64,000 nucleotides of DNA from an uncultured Ignavibacteria bacterium (GTDB lineage Bacteria > Bacteroidota > Ignavibacteria > Tepidaquicellales > OLB5). The stretch's first letter is position 1. Every line of letters begins with the position of its first letter. The DNA lies in assembly GCA_937873695.1 (NCBI GenBank), contig CALMYL010000013.1:62001-126000 (forward strand). The letters are read 5' to 3'. A program made the translations under genes and the position numbers. The notes under the pieces are model-generated. The model saw only the letters and a list, made by a program, of their open reading frames with translations. It ran no database searches and was not told the DNA's origin. Shown in pieces: positions 25,408 through 33,434 of the stretch.

Positions 25408-26106
25408 TTATTCTTCTCTTTTGAAAAATGTCCAATCTGAAAAACTTCCACCTCTTGCATAAAAACCGTTTAAATCAACTTCTTTGATGCTGTATGTAAC
25501 AGATTTCTTTTCTGTTATGATCTTGTAAGGCCAATCCATTGTTACAACAATATTCAAATTCTTAGCACTTTCCACATTAATATAAGTTTTATCATAGCCA
25601 ACATATGAAATCTTGATTGACACAGGAAGAGAAGTCTTTGGAATTGTTATTAATGCAGCCCCATCTTCATTAGTATAAGATTTTAAAAGTGTGTTCCCTG
25701 ATTTAAGGATTTCTATTCTGGCTCCGTATAATGCTATAAATTTATCCTGAACTTTAATGCTGAGCATCACACTATCAGTCTGCGAAATTTCAGAATGGAT
25801 TATTTTGTAATTACTTGTATCAAAGCCGGCTGTGTTTCCATCAAATTCCAAATTTAAGAATTTCTTTCCCGTTTTATAGATTCCTGTACCTCTTCTATCA
25901 GTGATATCATCCCTGTATCTAAATTTAAAATTTAAGCTATCTAGGATTGTAATTTCTTCGCCATATTCTGAATTGTAAACGGTCTCTCCTGTAAAATGAT
26001 TATACTTCCAAACAGAAATATACTTCCCCGGCTCAATTTTCTGTGCAAAAGAAAACTGGTTAAAAATTAAAATAGTCAGTAATATGAATAGTGTTCTTAG
26101 ATTCAA
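25408..26106 (-). CDS. Secreted protein with carboxypeptidase-like regulatory domain
   Basis: A 232-residue protein with a signal peptide (MNLRTLFILLTILIFNQFSFAQ; the initiator is TTG). Residues about 120-190 have the Ig-like pattern seen in CarboxypepD_reg-type domains: ALYGARIEILKSGNTLLKSYTNEDGAALITIPKT, SYVGYDKTYINV and NLNIVVTMD. The first half is beta-rich and not recognised. The role is probably structural or accessory on the outer membrane. It is convergent with the VapC toxin gene (15 nt between them). Confidence 0.65.
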   Translation of the reverse strand: MNLRTLFILLTILIFNQFSFAQKIEPGKYISVWKYNHFTGETVYNSEYGEEITILDSLNFKFRYRDDITDRRGTGIYKTGKKFLNLEFDGNTAGFDTSNYKIIHSEISQTDSVMLSIKVQDKFIALYGARIEILKSGNTLLKSYTNEDGAALITIPKTSLPVSIKISYVGYDKTYINVESAKNLNIVVTMDWPYKIITEKKSVTYSIKEVDLNGFYARGGSFSDWTFFKREE

Positions 26107-26169
26107 TTCGTGTAATTTGCCTGACTTTCGTTTTTTGAAAGTTGAAATTAGTGGTTAAAGTTTTTTTAT

Positions 26170-27459
26170 TTACATTACCTCAACAACTACGGCAAGCGCT
26201 GCAGTTAACAGAGTTATAATCCCCATGGATACCCCCGCTTTGATCTTCGTTACTTTTTCAGCGAAGGATAGTATGTAAATCGATTTAAGTATATTGTTCG
26301 AAATTATCGCCTGCAGCGAAGCTCTGCCAAGGGTTTCCATGGGCAGCTCATACTTACCCTGAAAAATATTCAGCAAGAACGGATCAATATCCGTAAAGCC
26401 CGTTATGAATGATAGTATATCGAGTCCCGATGTGCCGTAGTTTGTGATAGTGTAAGCGGTTACTACACTGAATAGAATAAAAAGTCCCGCGAACATGAGC
26501 GAAACCTTCAGCTCCAGCGGATTTTTATGCGCAGGCTGAATGTTATCTTTAGCCTGCGGTTTTTTCATTAAGTACAATATTAAACCAATTACTGCCGCTG
26601 AAACTATCAGGATACCGAAGTACGGAAGCATTTTATAAGCTAACACGGTATTGAATATGAACATCAGTATCAATACACGCAGATACATCATTGCGTTTGC
26701 AAAAATTATAGATGCAGCATAGACGCCCGAGCCGCTTTTTACCTCACGGCTGCGCTTTGATATAATCACAGTTGTAGCCGTTGAGCTGTATGTTCCTCCC
26801 AGCAATCCGGTTATCAAAACCCCCGATTTCCTGAAAAAGTACGTTTGCAGCAGGTAGCTTAAATAGGAAATTGCTGAAACTATCACAACCGTAAGCCATA
26901 TTTCATATGGCGAGAGGCTTATGTAGGGTATTGTAACATCACGGGGCAGAATGGGTAATATAACACCGGCGACTATCAGAAATTTCGCAAGGGTTGTGAA
27001 TTCCTCAATATCTATTTTTTCTGAAATTTGTTTGAAGTACTGCTTGCGCTCAACAAGTATTAACACTGATACAACTATAAGCACTGTCAGCCATTTGGGC
27101 TGTGTGATAAGAATGGGTCCTATTGAATAGGTAATTAAAGCAACAAGTATTGATGTTAGTCCCCATGAGTTTGAGCGCTGTATCTTCAGGAAATAAAATA
27201 TTCCCAGCAGCACAAGCATCACAGCAAAGCCTGCTATAAAAAGGTACAGGTTCTGCGGTGAGATAACATAGAGCAAGAATCCCATTATACCAATAAAAGC
27301 AAAGGTCCTATCTGTACCGAAAGAGGGCGCGTCGGTTTCATCCTTATCGGCTTTTTCATCATCGCGCCTTTTGCGCTGCTCAAATCCTATTAACAGTGAT
27401 AAAAAAAGAGTTATCAGGAAATCGATGAAGAGCTCAGGTATTTGGTTTATGATATCCAT
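26170..27459 (-). CDS. MgtC/DUF4010-type multi-pass membrane protein
   Basis: A 429-residue membrane protein with about 12 hydrophobic helices. The N-terminal region (FLITLFLSLLIGFEQRKR, then FGTDRTFAFIGIMGFLLY) has the arginine-rich loop of MgtC/SapB domains. The C-terminal half is DUF4010-like: GVLITGLLGGTYSSTATTVIISKRS, SIIFANAMMYLRVLIL and FTDIDPFLLNIFQG. Relatives are often found near metal transport or stress genes, but the substrate is not known. A charged loop (RRDDEKADKDETDA) faces one side after helix 1. Confidence 0.8.
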   Translation of the reverse strand: MDIINQIPELFIDFLITLFLSLLIGFEQRKRRDDEKADKDETDAPSFGTDRTFAFIGIMGFLLYVISPQNLYLFIAGFAVMLVLLGIFYFLKIQRSNSWGLTSILVALITYSIGPILITQPKWLTVLIVVSVLILVERKQYFKQISEKIDIEEFTTLAKFLIVAGVILPILPRDVTIPYISLSPYEIWLTVVIVSAISYLSYLLQTYFFRKSGVLITGLLGGTYSSTATTVIISKRSREVKSGSGVYAASIIFANAMMYLRVLILMFIFNTVLAYKMLPYFGILIVSAAVIGLILYLMKKPQAKDNIQPAHKNPLELKVSLMFAGLFILFSVVTAYTITNYGTSGLDILSFITGFTDIDPFLLNIFQGKYELPMETLGRASLQAIISNNILKSIYILSFAEKVTKIKAGVSMGIITLLTAALAVVVEVM

Positions 27460-27641
27460 TTATTTAAAATTAATCTATATACTTTGTGTTTTCAAGGATA
27501 TTACAAGCCGGATATTAATAGAGTTTTGTATTTTAAATTTTTCTCTTTTAACCCTTAACTAATCTCACTAAATTTGTAATTAATCATAATATATAGACCA
27601 GTCGGGTTTCAATAACCTTGCAGGTCTGCAATTATAAAATT

Positions 27642-29297
27642 ATGGAACTCTCTGGCAATATCGTAGATGTCTTAAACAGGAAAATTTTTCCGGGAAAGGT
27701 CACTTTCGAAAATGGAGTAATTACTAAAATTGACCGAACAGGTGAAGATATAGATCCTTCACTTGCGCTCAGTATGACGGAACCATTCATAATGCCCGGA
27801 TTTATTGACGCGCATGTGCATGTTGAAAGCTCAATGCTCATTCCATCGGAATTTGCACGGCTTGCCGTGCTGCATGGTACAGTTGCCACGGTCTCGGATC
27901 CCCATGAAATTGGTAATGTACTCGGACTCGATGGCGTTAGGTACATGATAAATAACGGCAAAAAAGTGCCGTTCAAATTCTATTTCGGCGCGCCTTCCTG
28001 CGTACCTGCTACTACATTCGAAACTGCCGGTGCTGTTATAACTGCCGATGATATCAAGAAGCTCTTCGAAGAAGACGGCCTGAAATATCTCAGCGAAATG
28101 ATGAACTATCCCGGCGTGCTGCACCGCGACCCGCTTGTGATGGATAAAATAAATATTGCCCATAATTTAGGCAGACCCGTTGACGGGCATGCGCCCGGAT
28201 TAAAAGGCGATGACGCAAAGAAATATATTGATGCAGGTATTTCAACCGATCATGAGTGCTTTACGCTTGATGAAGCATTAAGTAAAATAGGGTTTGGAAT
28301 GAAAATACTCATTCGTGAAGGCTCAGCAGCAAAGAATTACGAAGCATTGCATCCGCTGCTTAAAAGCCACCGCCAAATGGTTATGTTCTGCAGTGATGAT
28401 AAACATCCCAACGATCTTGTAGTGAGTCAAATAGATGAGCATGTACGCCGCTCAGTTAAACTTGGATATGATCTGTTTAATGTATTGACTGCCGCATGTG
28501 TAAATCCCGTAATGCACTATAAGCTTGAAGTTGGTTTGCTTCAGCAGGGTAATGCCGCTGACATGATAGTAGTAAATAATTTAAGTGATTTTAAGGTTCA
28601 GCAAACATATATCAATGGTAAGCTGGTTGCTGAGTCAGGTAAATCGTTAATTGAACGGGTACCGGCGGAAATAGTGAATAATTTTAATACTCAAAGGAAA
28701 GACCCCAAAGATTTTACCGTTGAGGCAGATACCGACGGCGCGCCGGTTATCAGGGTTATAAAAGCGCTTGAAGGTCAGTTAATTACCGAAGAATTACATG
28801 AACCCGCAAAGCTCTACGACGCCAATCTTATTTCAAACACAGATAATGATGTGCTGAAAATGGCGGTTGTTTGCCGTTACAATAATGAAAAACCCGCTAT
28901 CGGCTTTATCAGGAATTTCGGGTTAAAACACGGAGCCATTGCATCCTGCGTGGGACATGATTCACATAACATCATTGCCATAGGTGTAACTGATGAGGAT
29001 ATCTGCAATGCCGTAAACGGCATAATTGATTACAAGGGTGGGATATCCGCCGCATTTGATAATAATGTTGAAGTACTGCCGCTGCCAGTGGCGGGCATAA
29101 TGACAAATGAAGATGGTTACACTGTTGCGGAAAAATACACAAAACTTGATGCAATGGCAAAGGAGCTTGGTACGACTCTCCACGCGCCGTTTATGACATT
29201 ATCATTTATGGCGCTGCTTGTAATTCCCCAGCTGAAGCTGAGCGATAAGGGACTTTTTGACGGCAGGAAATTTGAATTCGTTGATCTGTTTGTATGA
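27642..29297 (+). CDS. ade: Adenine deaminase
   Basis: A 551-residue amidohydrolase that deaminates adenine to hypoxanthine in purine salvage. Characteristic sequences are MPGFIDAHVHVESSMLIPSEFA (metal-binding HVH), TVATVSDPHEIGNVLG, HAPGLKGDDAKKYIDAG, STDHECFTLDEA, MVMFCSDDKHPNDL and the C-terminal VGHDSHNIIAIGVTDED. I chose ATG 27642 (MELSGNIVDVLNR); an in-frame TTG at 27618 would add eight residues unlike the family start. Confidence 0.95.
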   Translation: MELSGNIVDVLNRKIFPGKVTFENGVITKIDRTGEDIDPSLALSMTEPFIMPGFIDAHVHVESSMLIPSEFARLAVLHGTVATVSDPHEIGNVLGLDGVRYMINNGKKVPFKFYFGAPSCVPATTFETAGAVITADDIKKLFEEDGLKYLSEMMNYPGVLHRDPLVMDKINIAHNLGRPVDGHAPGLKGDDAKKYIDAGISTDHECFTLDEALSKIGFGMKILIREGSAAKNYEALHPLLKSHRQMVMFCSDDKHPNDLVVSQIDEHVRRSVKLGYDLFNVLTAACVNPVMHYKLEVGLLQQGNAADMIVVNNLSDFKVQQTYINGKLVAESGKSLIERVPAEIVNNFNTQRKDPKDFTVEADTDGAPVIRVIKALEGQLITEELHEPAKLYDANLISNTDNDVLKMAVVCRYNNEKPAIGFIRNFGLKHGAIASCVGHDSHNIIAIGVTDEDICNAVNGIIDYKGGISAAFDNNVEVLPLPVAGIMTNEDGYTVAEKYTKLDAMAKELGTTLHAPFMTLSFMALLVIPQLKLSDKGLFDGRKFEFVDLFV

Positions 29298-29308
29298 TCG
29301 CTTTTTAG

Positions 29309-29349
29309 CAGCACAGACATTTGTATGACCTTTAGGCCTGTCTGTGCTA
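29309..29349. repeat. Inverted repeat GCACAGACA/TGTCTGTGC
   Basis: Nine-base arms at 29311-29319 and 29339-29347 enclose 19 bases containing another short dyad (ACCTTTAGGC). It lies just after adenine deaminase. There is no T-run, so it resembles the other dispersed hairpins rather than a terminator. Confidence 0.55.
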
Positions 29350-29459
29350 CATTAAATCTTTTCATGTTCTCGCAAAGGCGCAAAGGATTAACGTTTTCGA
29401 ACGTAGATATTCATGATATATTTTTCCATCTCATAATTTTTTCATAAGATTGCCGCGTC

Positions 29460-29566
29460 GAATTTTCCTATGGAAAATTCTCCTCGCAAAGGTAATATAG
29501 TTATTGATTAGCCACGCTCTTTAGAGCGGGGAAAAGAAGCAAAAAAATAAGGGGACTTCAGTCCCC
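29460..29566. repeat. Cluster of unrelated short palindromes
   Basis: GAATTTTCC-TAT-GGAAAATTC (29460-29480), CGCTCTTTAGAGCG (about 29516-29529) and GGGGACT-TC-AGTCCCC (29551-29566) follow one another within 107 bases, immediately before composite element copy 2. With the neighbouring repeats they fill the 482-nt gap 29298-29779, where I see no gene. Confidence 0.65.
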
Positions 29567-29586
29567 GATAAATATTTTTATGATTA

Positions 29587-29716
29587 TAGCCACGACCTTT
29601 AGGTCGTGGAAAGATTTTGAAAAAAATACGGCTTTAGCCACTGATAAAAATTTAAGTTAAGGGCTAAAGCCTGGTTTTTGGTTAATTCCAACCACGACCT
29701 AAAGGTCGTGGCAATT
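29587..29716. repeat. Composite nested-palindrome element, copy 2 (about 130 bp)
   Basis: Same plan as copy 1: outer palindromes CCACGACCT-TT-AGGTCGTGG (29590-29609) and CCACGACCT-AA-AGGTCGTGG (29692-29711), with inner GGCTTTAGCC (about 29630-29639) and GGGCTAAAGCC (29661-29671). The spacer sequences differ from copy 1 but the hairpin order is conserved. Confidence 0.8.
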
Positions 29717-29727
29717 AAAAATTTCCC

Positions 29728-29769
29728 GTTGTTGGTCTTGCCTGACTTGTTTCTAAGTTGACCAACAAC
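29728..29769. repeat. GTTGTTGGTC/GACCAACAAC inverted repeat
   Basis: Ten-base perfect arms at 29728-29737 and 29760-29769, with a 22-nt loop, ending 10 nt before the GNAT start. The core TTGTTGGTg recurs as hairpins at 59018-59041 and 63393-63423, so this is one member of a dispersed family. Confidence 0.65.
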
Positions 29770-29779
29770 CGCATGAATT

Positions 29780-30304
29780 TTGCATACATTCACTTTAAAT
29801 AACACAAAATATACCATCAGACTCTTTGATGAGTCGCGCGATTCAGTTGAAGAACTGACTGACTTGCTTCACCGGGCTTATAAGCGTTTAGCTGATATGG
29901 GGCTGAATTTTATTGCAACGTTTCAGAGTGTTGAGTACACACGCAATTATCTCAAAAAAGGTGAGTGCTACATTCTGGAATCAGAAGGCAAACTTATGGG
30001 CACAGTATTTTATTATACCTCTATGTGGGATGATGCCCCGGAAATTTATAAGGATCCTGATTCCGTTTTGATTGGCAAGTTTGCCGTTGAGCCTGAATTG
30101 CAGAAGCTCGGGCTTGGTTCAATGTTAATGGATTTTGTTGAATCACTTGCCAGTGAAAGAAAGAAAAAACGGGTTGTGCTTGATACATCAGAAAAAGCTC
30201 TTCATCTGATTGATTACTATAATAAGCGCGGATATGAATATAGACATCACTGGCAATGGCCGGATGTAAATTATAAAAGCGTTGTATTAAGCAAAGAATT
30301 ATGA
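29780..30304 (+). CDS. GNAT-family N-acetyltransferase
   Basis: A 174-residue GNAT domain. Acetyl-CoA binding is indicated by IGKFAVEPELQKLGLGSMLMDFVES, and the C-terminal strand by LIDYYNKRGYEYRHHWQW. The N-terminal part (DSVEELTDLLHRAYKRLADMGLNF) is the typical first helix pair. The start is probably TTG at 29780; no better in-frame ATG was found. An inverted repeat ends just upstream. Substrate unknown. Confidence 0.8.
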   Translation: MHTFTLNNTKYTIRLFDESRDSVEELTDLLHRAYKRLADMGLNFIATFQSVEYTRNYLKKGECYILESEGKLMGTVFYYTSMWDDAPEIYKDPDSVLIGKFAVEPELQKLGLGSMLMDFVESLASERKKKRVVLDTSEKALHLIDYYNKRGYEYRHHWQWPDVNYKSVVLSKEL

Positions 30305-30312
30305 ATATGCAG

Positions 30313-30331
30313 AGACGCATTACATGCGTCT
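30313..30331. repeat. AGACGCAT-TAC-ATGCGTCT palindrome
   Basis: A perfect eight-base-arm hairpin in the 49-nt gap between the GNAT and PaiB-like genes. It overlaps an in-frame upstream ATG of the PaiB frame, which argues for the downstream start at 30354. Confidence 0.65.
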
Positions 30332-30353
30332 GAAAAAAATACAGGGCAGCCAA

Positions 30354-30968
30354 ATGTACACACCAAAACATTTCGAAGAAAAGGACCGCGCGAAGCTGGT
30401 TGAATTCATGAAAGAATATAACTTTGCAGCTATTGTCAATTCACAAAAAAAAAGATACTGGGCAACTCACCTGCCGTTCCTGGTTGAAGAATCCGGCGGA
30501 GAAATAATTTTAAAAGCGCATATGGCAAAAGCTAATCCTCAACGGGCAAATTTTAAACCGGATGAAGATGTGCTTGTAATTTTCCAGGAACCGCATGCGT
30601 ATATTTCACCCAAACTATACGAAGATCCTGTAAGTGTACCTACGTGGAACTACATCGCAGTTCATGCTTACGGGGTGCCGGAAATTCTGCCGGGCATTGA
30701 AGAAAAGATCGTTTTGCTGGAGGAATCATTTAAGGCTTTTGAGTCATCATATAAACAGCAGTGGGATGTACTACCTGCTGACTACAAAAGCGAATTGCTG
30801 GACGGAATTGCGGTATTTAAAATAAAGATCACAAGTATTGAAGGAAAATTCAAATTAAGCCAAAACAGAACTGAGAGTGATAGAAAAAGGATAATTGCAG
30901 ACCTTTTGCAGAAAGAAGACAGATCACAAAGAAATATTGCGGATTTTATGAAAAAAAGGACAAAATAG
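30354..30968 (+). CDS. paiB: PaiB-like FMN-binding protein
   Basis: A 204-residue protein matching the PaiB family (B. subtilis negative regulator of sporulation and protease genes, FMN-binding split-barrel fold). Key segments are MYTPKHFEEKD (canonical start), WATHLPFLVEE, KAHMAKANPQ, VIFQEPHAYISPKLY, VPTWNYIAVHAYG and KFKLSQNRTESDRKRI. I chose ATG 30354; the upstream in-frame ATG at 30324 lies in a palindrome. In B. subtilis paiB is next to an acetyltransferase (paiA), and here a GNAT gene sits directly upstream, a matching arrangement. Confidence 0.88.
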   Translation: MYTPKHFEEKDRAKLVEFMKEYNFAAIVNSQKKRYWATHLPFLVEESGGEIILKAHMAKANPQRANFKPDEDVLVIFQEPHAYISPKLYEDPVSVPTWNYIAVHAYGVPEILPGIEEKIVLLEESFKAFESSYKQQWDVLPADYKSELLDGIAVFKIKITSIEGKFKLSQNRTESDRKRIIADLLQKEDRSQRNIADFMKKRTK

Positions 30969-31112
30969 CGCACATAAGTTAAATATTTTCATTGTTTTAA
31001 ATTTTTTCTAACCTAACGTCTTTAAGGTATTCCTACATTGCGGGAATTAGTTTATTTTGCACTAATTAGAAAGAAAATCAATTTGCATTTAGGAAACTTT
31101 GTGGAGTATAAC

Positions 31113-31325
31113 ATGGCTAAGATGAATCAGCCAAAAACAGTTTTAGCTTCAAGAAACAATTCTATCATTTCTGTTGCGGAATCATTGTTAAATGACGCTG
31201 GGATCTTATATTCAATTAGCAAAAATGGTGTAACAGAAATTCAAGTTACAGGCGATGAGAATATTCTGAATGCCAGAAAAATATTAATAGATCTTGAAGA
31301 ACTTGATTTCCACGATAATAAATAG
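31113..31325 (+). CDS. DUF2007-type small protein
   Basis: A 70-residue protein, MAKMNQPKTVLASRNNSIIS, then a helix VAESLLNDAGILYSI and a strand-helix end (TEIQVTGDENILNARKILIDLEEL). This is the same fold pattern as the protein at 120-404 without the acidic tail. ATG 31113 has GGAG six bases upstream; an upstream frame extension to 31038 is unlikely to be translated. A strong intrinsic terminator follows. Confidence 0.65.
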   Translation: MAKMNQPKTVLASRNNSIISVAESLLNDAGILYSISKNGVTEIQVTGDENILNARKILIDLEELDFHDNK

Positions 31326-31375
31326 TTAACTATAAGAATTTATATTTCAGTTTAATAAATAAGTTTATAATTTAC

Positions 31376-31400
31376 AGCGGAGTTTGACTCCGCTTTTTTT
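31376..31400 (+). terminator. Intrinsic terminator after the DUF2007 gene
   Basis: AGCGGAGT (31376-31383), loop TTG, ACTCCGCT (31387-31394), then a run of T to 31400. An eight-base-pair GC-rich stem followed by a U-tract is a standard rho-independent terminator. Confidence 0.88.
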
Positions 31401-31445
31401 ATGCCCTCCATATGCAAAATTTTATTAACTTGAAACAGTACTTAT

Positions 31446-32447
31446 ATGAAAAAAATACTCATCTTAGGCGGTACGGGATTTGTGGGCAGGATCCTGACTG
31501 AAAACCTCATTAAACTTGATATACTGCCGGTCTTATTTAACCGCGGTAAGCGCTCACCGGGCATTTTTCCGGAACTGAGGCACATTACCGGCGACAGACT
31601 TGTACCCGATGATATAAAACAAATAGCAGGCGAAACATGGGATACGGTAATTGATTTCAGCTGTATGTACCCGGTGAATCTTGATGAGATCACAGAAATG
31701 CTGAAAGGCAAAGTTGGCAGGTATATCTTCATTTCAACAGCAAGTGTATACCCTATGAACGATCCGGAATTCTGGAAAGAGCCTGTTAAAGAAGATGCGG
31801 GAACTCTGCCTTGTACACCTGAGCAGAAAGTTGATCCAGATGTTGGAGCTACCTACGGAGAAAAAAAAGCTGAGTGTGAAAGAATCCTGTTAAATAAAGA
31901 TTGGCTCGATGCAGTGATCTTCCGCCCGGGTTTAATTTACGGCAGGTATGATTATACAGACAGGTTCTATTATTGGCTCTACAGGGTGCATAATAACAGC
32001 AAAATATTGCTGCCGGATGGCGGTAAGGAAAGTTTCACTGCGACCTTCAGTGAGGATTTTGCTGAGCTAATACGCGCCGCTATAGATATACCCAAACATA
32101 ATAAAGTATATAATGCTTCAACTCATACGCCTGTTACTTTAAAACAGTATATAAGCGATGCATCAGTTCTGCTCGGGAAGTCACCAGAGCTTGTTAGTGT
32201 GAGCCCTGAATTCATTGAAGAAAATAAAATTCAGCCGTGGGCTGACCTGCCTGCATGGGTTGGAGCGATGAACATGTGCATGGATAATTCCAAAGCGGCC
32301 GCAGATTTTCCGGTGTTCTTCCACACATTTAACGAAAGCCTGAAACGCTGCGCTGATTATTATTCCTCGCTTGGCTGGAAAGCGCCGATAGCGGGATTAT
32401 CGGTTGAACGTGAATTGGAATTGATCGAAAAGGCTGAGGCGTTATAA
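31446..32447 (+). CDS. NAD-dependent epimerase/dehydratase (extended SDR)
   Basis: A 333-residue extended short-chain dehydrogenase. The Rossmann motif is ILGGTGFVGRILTENLI (5-21), with FNRGKRSPG, DTVIDFSC, YIFISTASVYP and the active-site YGEKKAECE (Tyr-x3-Lys). The RPGLIYGRYDYTDRFYYW stretch is typical of isoflavone-reductase-like or UDP-sugar epimerase relatives. It probably acts in the cytoplasm on a sugar nucleotide or small ketone, but the substrate is unknown. It lies alone, with a terminator on each side. Confidence 0.82.
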   Translation: MKKILILGGTGFVGRILTENLIKLDILPVLFNRGKRSPGIFPELRHITGDRLVPDDIKQIAGETWDTVIDFSCMYPVNLDEITEMLKGKVGRYIFISTASVYPMNDPEFWKEPVKEDAGTLPCTPEQKVDPDVGATYGEKKAECERILLNKDWLDAVIFRPGLIYGRYDYTDRFYYWLYRVHNNSKILLPDGGKESFTATFSEDFAELIRAAIDIPKHNKVYNASTHTPVTLKQYISDASVLLGKSPELVSVSPEFIEENKIQPWADLPAWVGAMNMCMDNSKAAADFPVFFHTFNESLKRCADYYSSLGWKAPIAGLSVERELELIEKAEAL

Positions 32448-32461
32448 GAATTTTTGTCATA

Positions 32462-32476
32462 AGACTATTGAAGTCT
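32462..32476. repeat. AGACT-ATTGA-AGTCT palindrome
   Basis: A 15-bp dyad preceded by CATA. The identical unit is present in inverted orientation at 57160-57174, so it belongs to a dispersed family. Confidence 0.6.
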
Positions 32477-32482
32477 AAAACT

Positions 32483-32574
32483 GGGCTCCGTAGGAGCGTA
32501 ATGTTTGTAGATTGAGAAGGTAAAAATGCAGAGCTCCGCTCCGAAGGAGCCCCTGTGGGGTAGGAGCGATATGT
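32483..32574. repeat. GGCTCC/GGAGC-rich repeat element
   Basis: A 90-bp block with GCTCC-GTA-GGAGC (32485-32497), GGAGCGTAATGTTTGTAG, and then CTCCGCTCCGAAGGAGCCCC and TAGGAGCGATATGTG. The TAGGAGCG(T/A)(A/T)ATGT sequence occurs twice within the block (32491 and 32561), which looks like a tandem unit. Elements of this style are common in environmental Bacteroidota. Together with the neighbouring hairpins it occupies most of the 300-nt gap 32448-32747. Confidence 0.6.
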
Positions 32575-32594
32575 GATTTTCCAAAAATTGTAGA

Positions 32595-32620
32595 AGACTC
32601 CCCCAAAGGAGTCTTTTTTA
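32595..32620 (+). terminator. Intrinsic terminator upstream of the winged-helix cluster
   Basis: AGACTCC (32595-32601), loop CCCAAA, GGAGTCT (32608-32614), then six T residues. It probably ends the epimerase transcript or a read-through from it. Confidence 0.75.
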
Positions 32621-32674
32621 TTACCCCATTTGAGAAAATTTGTGAAATTAGTGTTCGTTTTTTTCTTTTAATCC

Positions 32675-32705
32675 TTGACATTTCATTTTTCTTCCATTAA
32701 CTTTG
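32675..32705 (+). promoter_or_regulatory. Predicted promoter of the winged-helix/membrane cluster
   Basis: TTGACA (32675-32680), exactly 17 nt, then TAACTTTG (32698-32705), which matches both a -10 spacing and the Bacteroidota TAnnTTTG element. It is followed 42 nt later by the first ATG. This is the best promoter match I found in the window. Confidence 0.7.
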
Positions 32706-32719
32706 CAGTACAAAGTACT
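32700..32719. promoter_or_regulatory. Candidate operator overlapping the promoter
   Basis: Two overlapping dyads cover the -7 element and the start of the transcript: ACTTTG-CAGTA-CAAAGT (32700-32716) and GTAC-AAA-GTAC (32708-32718). The position would let a bound regulator block RNA polymerase. The winged-helix protein encoded second in the cluster (33435-33737) is the obvious candidate ligand, by inference. Confidence 0.5.
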
Positions 32720-32747
32720 TTTCAGTAGAAATCAAATAGTATAAATC

Positions 32748-33410
32748 ATGGAGCAGAATACACCCGGAAAGAGTGAAATGGAATCAAACCGGCAGCATTT
32801 AAAGAACCTGACTGAAATACGCAGCCTCATGGAGCGTTCATCGAGTTTTATTTCGCTCAGCGGACTCTCAGGCATAAGTGCAGGAATTATGGGTCTAATT
32901 GCCGCATATATACTGCATATAAAACTCTTCAGGTATATGGATTACAGCAAAAGTCCGATGATATCAGCCCAAATGAGGGAGGAGTTCATTTTGTTCGGCA
33001 TAACCGTATCTGCTTCTGTGCTTATAATAACTTTCCTTGCGGCAATATTCTTCACTGCCCGCAAAGCCAAAAAGAACGGCTATCCTGTTTGGGATGGCTC
33101 TGCCAAACGGCTTGTTGTGAACCTCTTCATTCCCCTTGTTACAGGCGGAGTGTTTTGCCTTATCCTCATTTACCAGTATTTTGATTGGCTCGTGCTTCCT
33201 TCAATGCTGGTCTTCTACGGGCTTGCCCTGCTGAATGCAGGCAAATTCACTTTGAGTGAAATTAAATGGCTTGGAGTATCTGAAATCGCCCTGGGTCTGG
33301 CTTCAATGCTGTACTTAAATGATGCTATTTATTTCTGGGGCGCCGGATTTGGTTTGCTCAATATCATTTACGGGCTGGTAATGTACTTTAAATATGAAAA
33401 AAATAACTGA
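32748..33410 (+). CDS. Five-helix membrane protein next to a winged-helix regulator
   Basis: A 220-residue protein. Residues 1-35 are a hydrophilic helix (RQHLKNLTEIRSLMERSSSFISLSGLSG), followed by about six hydrophobic segments (GISAGIMGLIAAYIL, FGITVSASVLIITFLAAIFF, LFIPLVTGGVFCLILIY, LPSMLVFYGLALLNAG, EIALGLASMLYL, GAGFGLLNIIYGLVMYF). No transporter motif was recognised. It is the first gene after the promoter/operator and starts 24 nt before the regulator gene. The pairing of such a membrane protein with this regulator type recurs in Bacteroidota, as I recall. Confidence 0.65.
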   Translation: MEQNTPGKSEMESNRQHLKNLTEIRSLMERSSSFISLSGLSGISAGIMGLIAAYILHIKLFRYMDYSKSPMISAQMREEFILFGITVSASVLIITFLAAIFFTARKAKKNGYPVWDGSAKRLVVNLFIPLVTGGVFCLILIYQYFDWLVLPSMLVFYGLALLNAGKFTLSEIKWLGVSEIALGLASMLYLNDAIYFWGAGFGLLNIIYGLVMYFKYEKNN

Positions 33411-33434
33411 ATCATACCCGGCTAAGGGAACAAA

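Noticed and set aside
29298-29779. Palindrome-rich gap considered as a replication origin
   Set aside because: No DnaA-box cluster, no AT-rich unwinding region with direct repeats, and no dnaA, dnaN or gidA neighbours.
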